Shown here: positions 61,402 through 64,000 of the stretch, in pieces
How positions within the stretch are numbered: position 1 is the first letter of the stretch
Layout: every line of letters begins with the position of its first letter
NCBI RefSeq assembly: GCF_000621505.1
Contig: NZ_JHYD01000039.1
Coordinates: forward strand, 1 to 64,000
Length of the DNA stretch: 64,000 bases
From: Ruminiclostridium cellobioparum DSM 1351 = ATCC 15832
Lineage (GTDB): Bacteria; Bacillota; Clostridia; Acetivibrionales; DSM-1351
Direction of reading: 5' to 3'
The notes under the pieces: model-generated
Database searches by the model: none
Told to the model about the DNA's origin: nothing
The model's input: only the letters and a program-made list of their open reading frames with translations
Translations under genes and position numbers: made by a program

Positions 61402-63186
61402 ATGAAAAGTATCAAATCCAAGATAATGATAGCCTTTATTATTATAAACATAACTCTGACATCCTTTTTCAGCTATTTTGCGTATTGGGTCGCTTCTTCG
61501 ATTATAGAAAAGAATTTTATAGCATTAACCGACAGGACAATATCCGATTCCCTGAACCGGATAGATATGTTTCTGGAAAAAATAGACAAGTACTCTTTGA
61601 ACCTTATTCTGGGTTCTGAAATGGAAAAAATACTTACAAAGGGGTATGGTGAAAACATAAATTATCCCAGACTTTTCGCAGAGCAGGTTCAGAATTTGAC
61701 CGTAATAGAAGGGGATCTGCTGGCCATTCACTACTTTGGTGTGGACGGAGATGTATATCATTATCCCTTTACAAGCAGTATAAACAGCATCAGGGATTTA
61801 AACCGGGAGGGCCTGATAGATGCCTACCGGATAGAAGACAGCAGGATTCACTGGAGCGGTATTTACCCACAGACTTATTATCTTTCGGACAGTCAGCAGA
61901 GCCTTAAAATATTTTCTGGTATTAGAAGCTTTAAAGACTCCTTCCAGCCAGGCATTAAGGGCATACTTTTAATGGATGTGGAAGAGGATAAGCTCTATGA
62001 ATTTATAAAAAATATAAGTCTGGGCAAGAACGGACAAATATATATAATAAATAAAGAAGGGGTTATAATGACTTCTTCCGAAAGAGAAAAAACATCTGCA
62101 AAAATTGAGCAGCCGGTTTTTGACATCGTTAATACCGGAGATGCCGGATACTCTTACATTGACATAAACGGACTGAAAAACGTATTGATTTATGACACCT
62201 CGGGCAGAAACGGATGGAAGGTGGCGGCCACAATACCTTTAAAGGACGTGCTGTACCAGACCGGAAGCATAAAAATGATGGCTATTGTGGTAGGAATAGT
62301 CGTAATAGCTCTTTCATCCACAATATCATTCCTAATATCCACTAAAATAACAAAACCCATAAGAGAAATGACCAAGCTGGTAAAGGTGGTTGCAAAAGGA
62401 AATCTGGATGTAAAATATGAAGCCAGGACAAACGATGAACTGAAGGATCTCAGTGACGGCTTCAATTATATGACCAGCAGCCTTAAAGAACTTATCGGCA
62501 AGGTTTATATAGAAGAGATACAGCTTAAACAGGCCCAGCTTGAAAATCTTAACGCCAAAATAAATCCTCATTTTTTATATAATACCCTTGACACCATATA
62601 CTGGATGCTTGTAATAGCCGAGCAGAACGAAATTTCAAATCTGGTAGTGGCACTCAGCGATATGCTGCGCTACAGCATAAGCAAGAGCGGTGATCAGGTC
62701 ACGGTCAGGGAGGAATTGAAACAGATAGATAATTATCTTTATATCCAGAAAACCAGGTTCAAAGACAGGCTGGATGTGGAGTACGAGGTTGAGGAAGCCG
62801 CCAATGACTGCTATATCATGAAGCTGTTGATCCAGCCCATTGTGGAAAATGCCATAAAACACGGCCTGGAATTCCAGTCCCAGAAGGGGCTTATAATAAT
62901 CAAGGTATATGAAAAGGAAGAGGAAATAATAATTCAGATCATTGATAACGGCAAGGGTATGTCCGAACGGGAAGTCAAACACCTGTTGAACAGAGCCGAT
63001 ACTTCTTCTCTGAAAAAACCCGGTATTGGTTTGAATAATGTTAACGAGAGAATAAAAATGTTCTATGGCGCAAAGTATGGAATAACGGTTGAAAGCAAAC
63101 TGGGAGAAGGTACCTGTGTTAATATAAATGTCCCAAAAGTATCACAGCCTGGGGGGATAGTGCATGCTGAACATAGTAATAGTTGA
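61402..63186 (+). CDS. YesM-like sensor histidine kinase
   Basis: 594-residue membrane kinase. First helix near 8-30 (IMIAFIIINITLTSFFSYFA), an extracellular dCache-like sensor (about 30-285), second helix near 291-312, HAMP (KPIREMTKLVKVVAKGNLDV), a His_kinase core with His390 (NAKINPHFLYNTLDTIYW) and HATPase (LLIQPIVENAIKHGLEFQSQ, then GIGLNNVNERIKMFYG). ATG 61402 follows GAGGAATATTAC. Its end overlaps the regulator start by 23 bases, so the pair is co-translated. Likely senses an extracellular sugar or the loaded binding protein. Confidence 0.9.
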   Translation: MKSIKSKIMIAFIIINITLTSFFSYFAYWVASSIIEKNFIALTDRTISDSLNRIDMFLEKIDKYSLNLILGSEMEKILTKGYGENINYPRLFAEQVQNLTVIEGDLLAIHYFGVDGDVYHYPFTSSINSIRDLNREGLIDAYRIEDSRIHWSGIYPQTYYLSDSQQSLKIFSGIRSFKDSFQPGIKGILLMDVEEDKLYEFIKNISLGKNGQIYIINKEGVIMTSSEREKTSAKIEQPVFDIVNTGDAGYSYIDINGLKNVLIYDTSGRNGWKVAATIPLKDVLYQTGSIKMMAIVVGIVVIALSSTISFLISTKITKPIREMTKLVKVVAKGNLDVKYEARTNDELKDLSDGFNYMTSSLKELIGKVYIEEIQLKQAQLENLNAKINPHFLYNTLDTIYWMLVIAEQNEISNLVVALSDMLRYSISKSGDQVTVREELKQIDNYLYIQKTRFKDRLDVEYEVEEAANDCYIMKLLIQPIVENAIKHGLEFQSQKGLIIIKVYEKEEEIIIQIIDNGKGMSEREVKHLLNRADTSSLKKPGIGLNNVNERIKMFYGAKYGITVESKLGEGTCVNINVPKVSQPGGIVHAEHSNS

Positions 63187-63958
63187 TGATGAACAGATCG
63201 TGCTGGACGGAATGAAAACCGTTCTCAAGTCTGCCGGCAGGGACTGGCAGGTAGTGGGAACTGCAGTGAACGGAGTACAGGGGCTTGAGGTAATCCGGAG
63301 CTCCAGGCCCGATATTGTTATAACAGATATAAAGATGCCTGATATGGACGGGCTTGAAATGAGCAGGCTTGTCAAGGAGGAGTTTCCGGATATCGTAATA
63401 TTTGTGTTCAGCGGCTATGCTGAATTCAATCTGGCCCAGAAGGCCATCGACCTGGGCGTGTATAACTATTTATTAAAGCCAATGAAGTACATGGAGATAT
63501 ATGCAGCACTTGAAAAGGCGGAGGAATTTGTGCTGGAAAGACGCAGGGCCAGGCTTGAACAGGAGGAGCAGGTAAAAAGGCTGAAATCAAGCATACCGCT
63601 GCTGAAGGAACAGGACGCCGGCCAAAAACAAAAGCATAGGACAAAAATAATCGGAGAGGTTCTGAACTACATTGAAGAAAATTATTCAAAAAATATATCC
63701 TTGAAAGAAGCTTCGGAAAAGGTGTATTTAAATATCAACTACCTCAGTGAAATCTTCAAGGCCGAACTGGGTGAAAATTTCACCGAATATTTAAAAAAAT
63801 ACAGGGTGAAAAAGGCGATTGAATTGCTGAAGCGTATGGATTTAAAAATCTATCAGATCGCGGAAATGGTCGGATATTCCGATTCAAAGCATTTCAGCCA
63901 GGTTTTTAAGGAAATAACGGGTGTGTCCCCAAAAGACTATAATATCAGCAGCCGGTAG
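63164..63958 (+). CDS. YesN-like response regulator (short)
   Basis: 264-residue regulator: receiver with Asp55 (DIVITDIKMPDMDGLEMSRL), a short linker (about 125-160) and a C-terminal AraC HTH (ISLKEASEKVYLNINYLSEI and IAEMVGYSDSKHFSQVFKEI). It lacks the 180-residue middle region present in the 423-residue regulator at 52536. ATG 63164 follows GGGGGGATAGTGC. Together with the upstream kinase it likely controls the sugar operon. Bases 63959-64000 hold nothing visible. Confidence 0.9.
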   Translation: MLNIVIVDDEQIVLDGMKTVLKSAGRDWQVVGTAVNGVQGLEVIRSSRPDIVITDIKMPDMDGLEMSRLVKEEFPDIVIFVFSGYAEFNLAQKAIDLGVYNYLLKPMKYMEIYAALEKAEEFVLERRRARLEQEEQVKRLKSSIPLLKEQDAGQKQKHRTKIIGEVLNYIEENYSKNISLKEASEKVYLNINYLSEIFKAELGENFTEYLKKYRVKKAIELLKRMDLKIYQIAEMVGYSDSKHFSQVFKEITGVSPKDYNISSR

Positions 63959-64000
63959 TATTTATTTTATCCGTTTATGGCAGTTTTCAAATAAAAAGTG

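Overview
The window looks like a chromosomal stretch of an anaerobic clostridium, most likely a plant-fibre-degrading one of the Ruminiclostridium/Acetivibrio type. This is inferred from strong GGAGG ribosome binding sites, frequent TTG/GTG starts, SLH-anchored giant surface proteins, YesM/YesN-type two-component pairs, a GH94 sugar phosphorylase fed by an ATPase-less sugar ABC transporter, and an IS21 element. No rRNA, tRNA or CRISPR array was seen.

Region 1 (1-16.4 kb) is an eroded accessory zone. An IS21 element enters from the left edge. It is followed by small, mostly AT-rich, co-oriented genes: a DJ-1/PfpI protein, three HEAT-like repeat proteins, a GyrI-like effector-binding protein, four intact GNAT acetyltransferases plus one broken one, a DUF6054 protein, and lipoproteins. 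From 11 to 16.4 kb most pieces are gene fragments: a frameshifted lipoprotein, a membrane-protein tail, an XRE regulator tail, an SLH fragment, a TIR-like gene with two frameshifts, and remains of an RNA-repair module (two RlaP/YcgL-type nucleotidyltransferases facing an RtcB fragment).

Region 2 (16.4-24.9 kb) is the most coherent and interesting locus. An aromatic-ammonia-lyase-fold enzyme lacking the Ala-Ser-Gly that forms the MIO cofactor, and an ornithine-cyclodeaminase-like protein, are transcribed leftward. A betaine-type ABC importer (lipoprotein, permease, ATPase, permease), an unusual cysteine-rich 4Fe-4S protein and an O-acetylhomoserine sulfhydrylase-like PLP enzyme run rightward. 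The two arms are driven by consensus divergent promoters flanking a perfect dyad. I propose uptake and dismantling of a quaternary-ammonium, possibly sulfur-containing, amino acid (ergothioneine-like), with recovery of sulfur.

Region 3 (25-33.3 kb) holds an MgtA-type Mg2+ P-type ATPase behind a structured leader with mutually exclusive antiterminator and terminator pairings, a methyltransferase, a short AraC-type HTH protein, a SEC-C methionine aminopeptidase, and a secreted discoidin/HExxH protein.

Region 4 (33.4-38.4 kb) is a decayed integrative element: a tandem-MerR regulator with an ABC-2 exporter, then broken sigma-factor, GIY-YIG/DUF2075 and large serine recombinase genes.

Region 5 (38.4-52.5 kb) has a giant hybrid kinase with two different kinase cores, a REC-BTAD regulator, two paralogous SLH surface proteins and a DMT transporter with a histidine-rich tail.

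Region 6 (52.5-64 kb) is a sugar-phosphorolysis locus: an AraC-type response regulator, sugar-binding lipoprotein, two permeases, a GH94 phosphorylase, a DeoB-type phosphomutase, and a YesM/YesN sensor-regulator pair.
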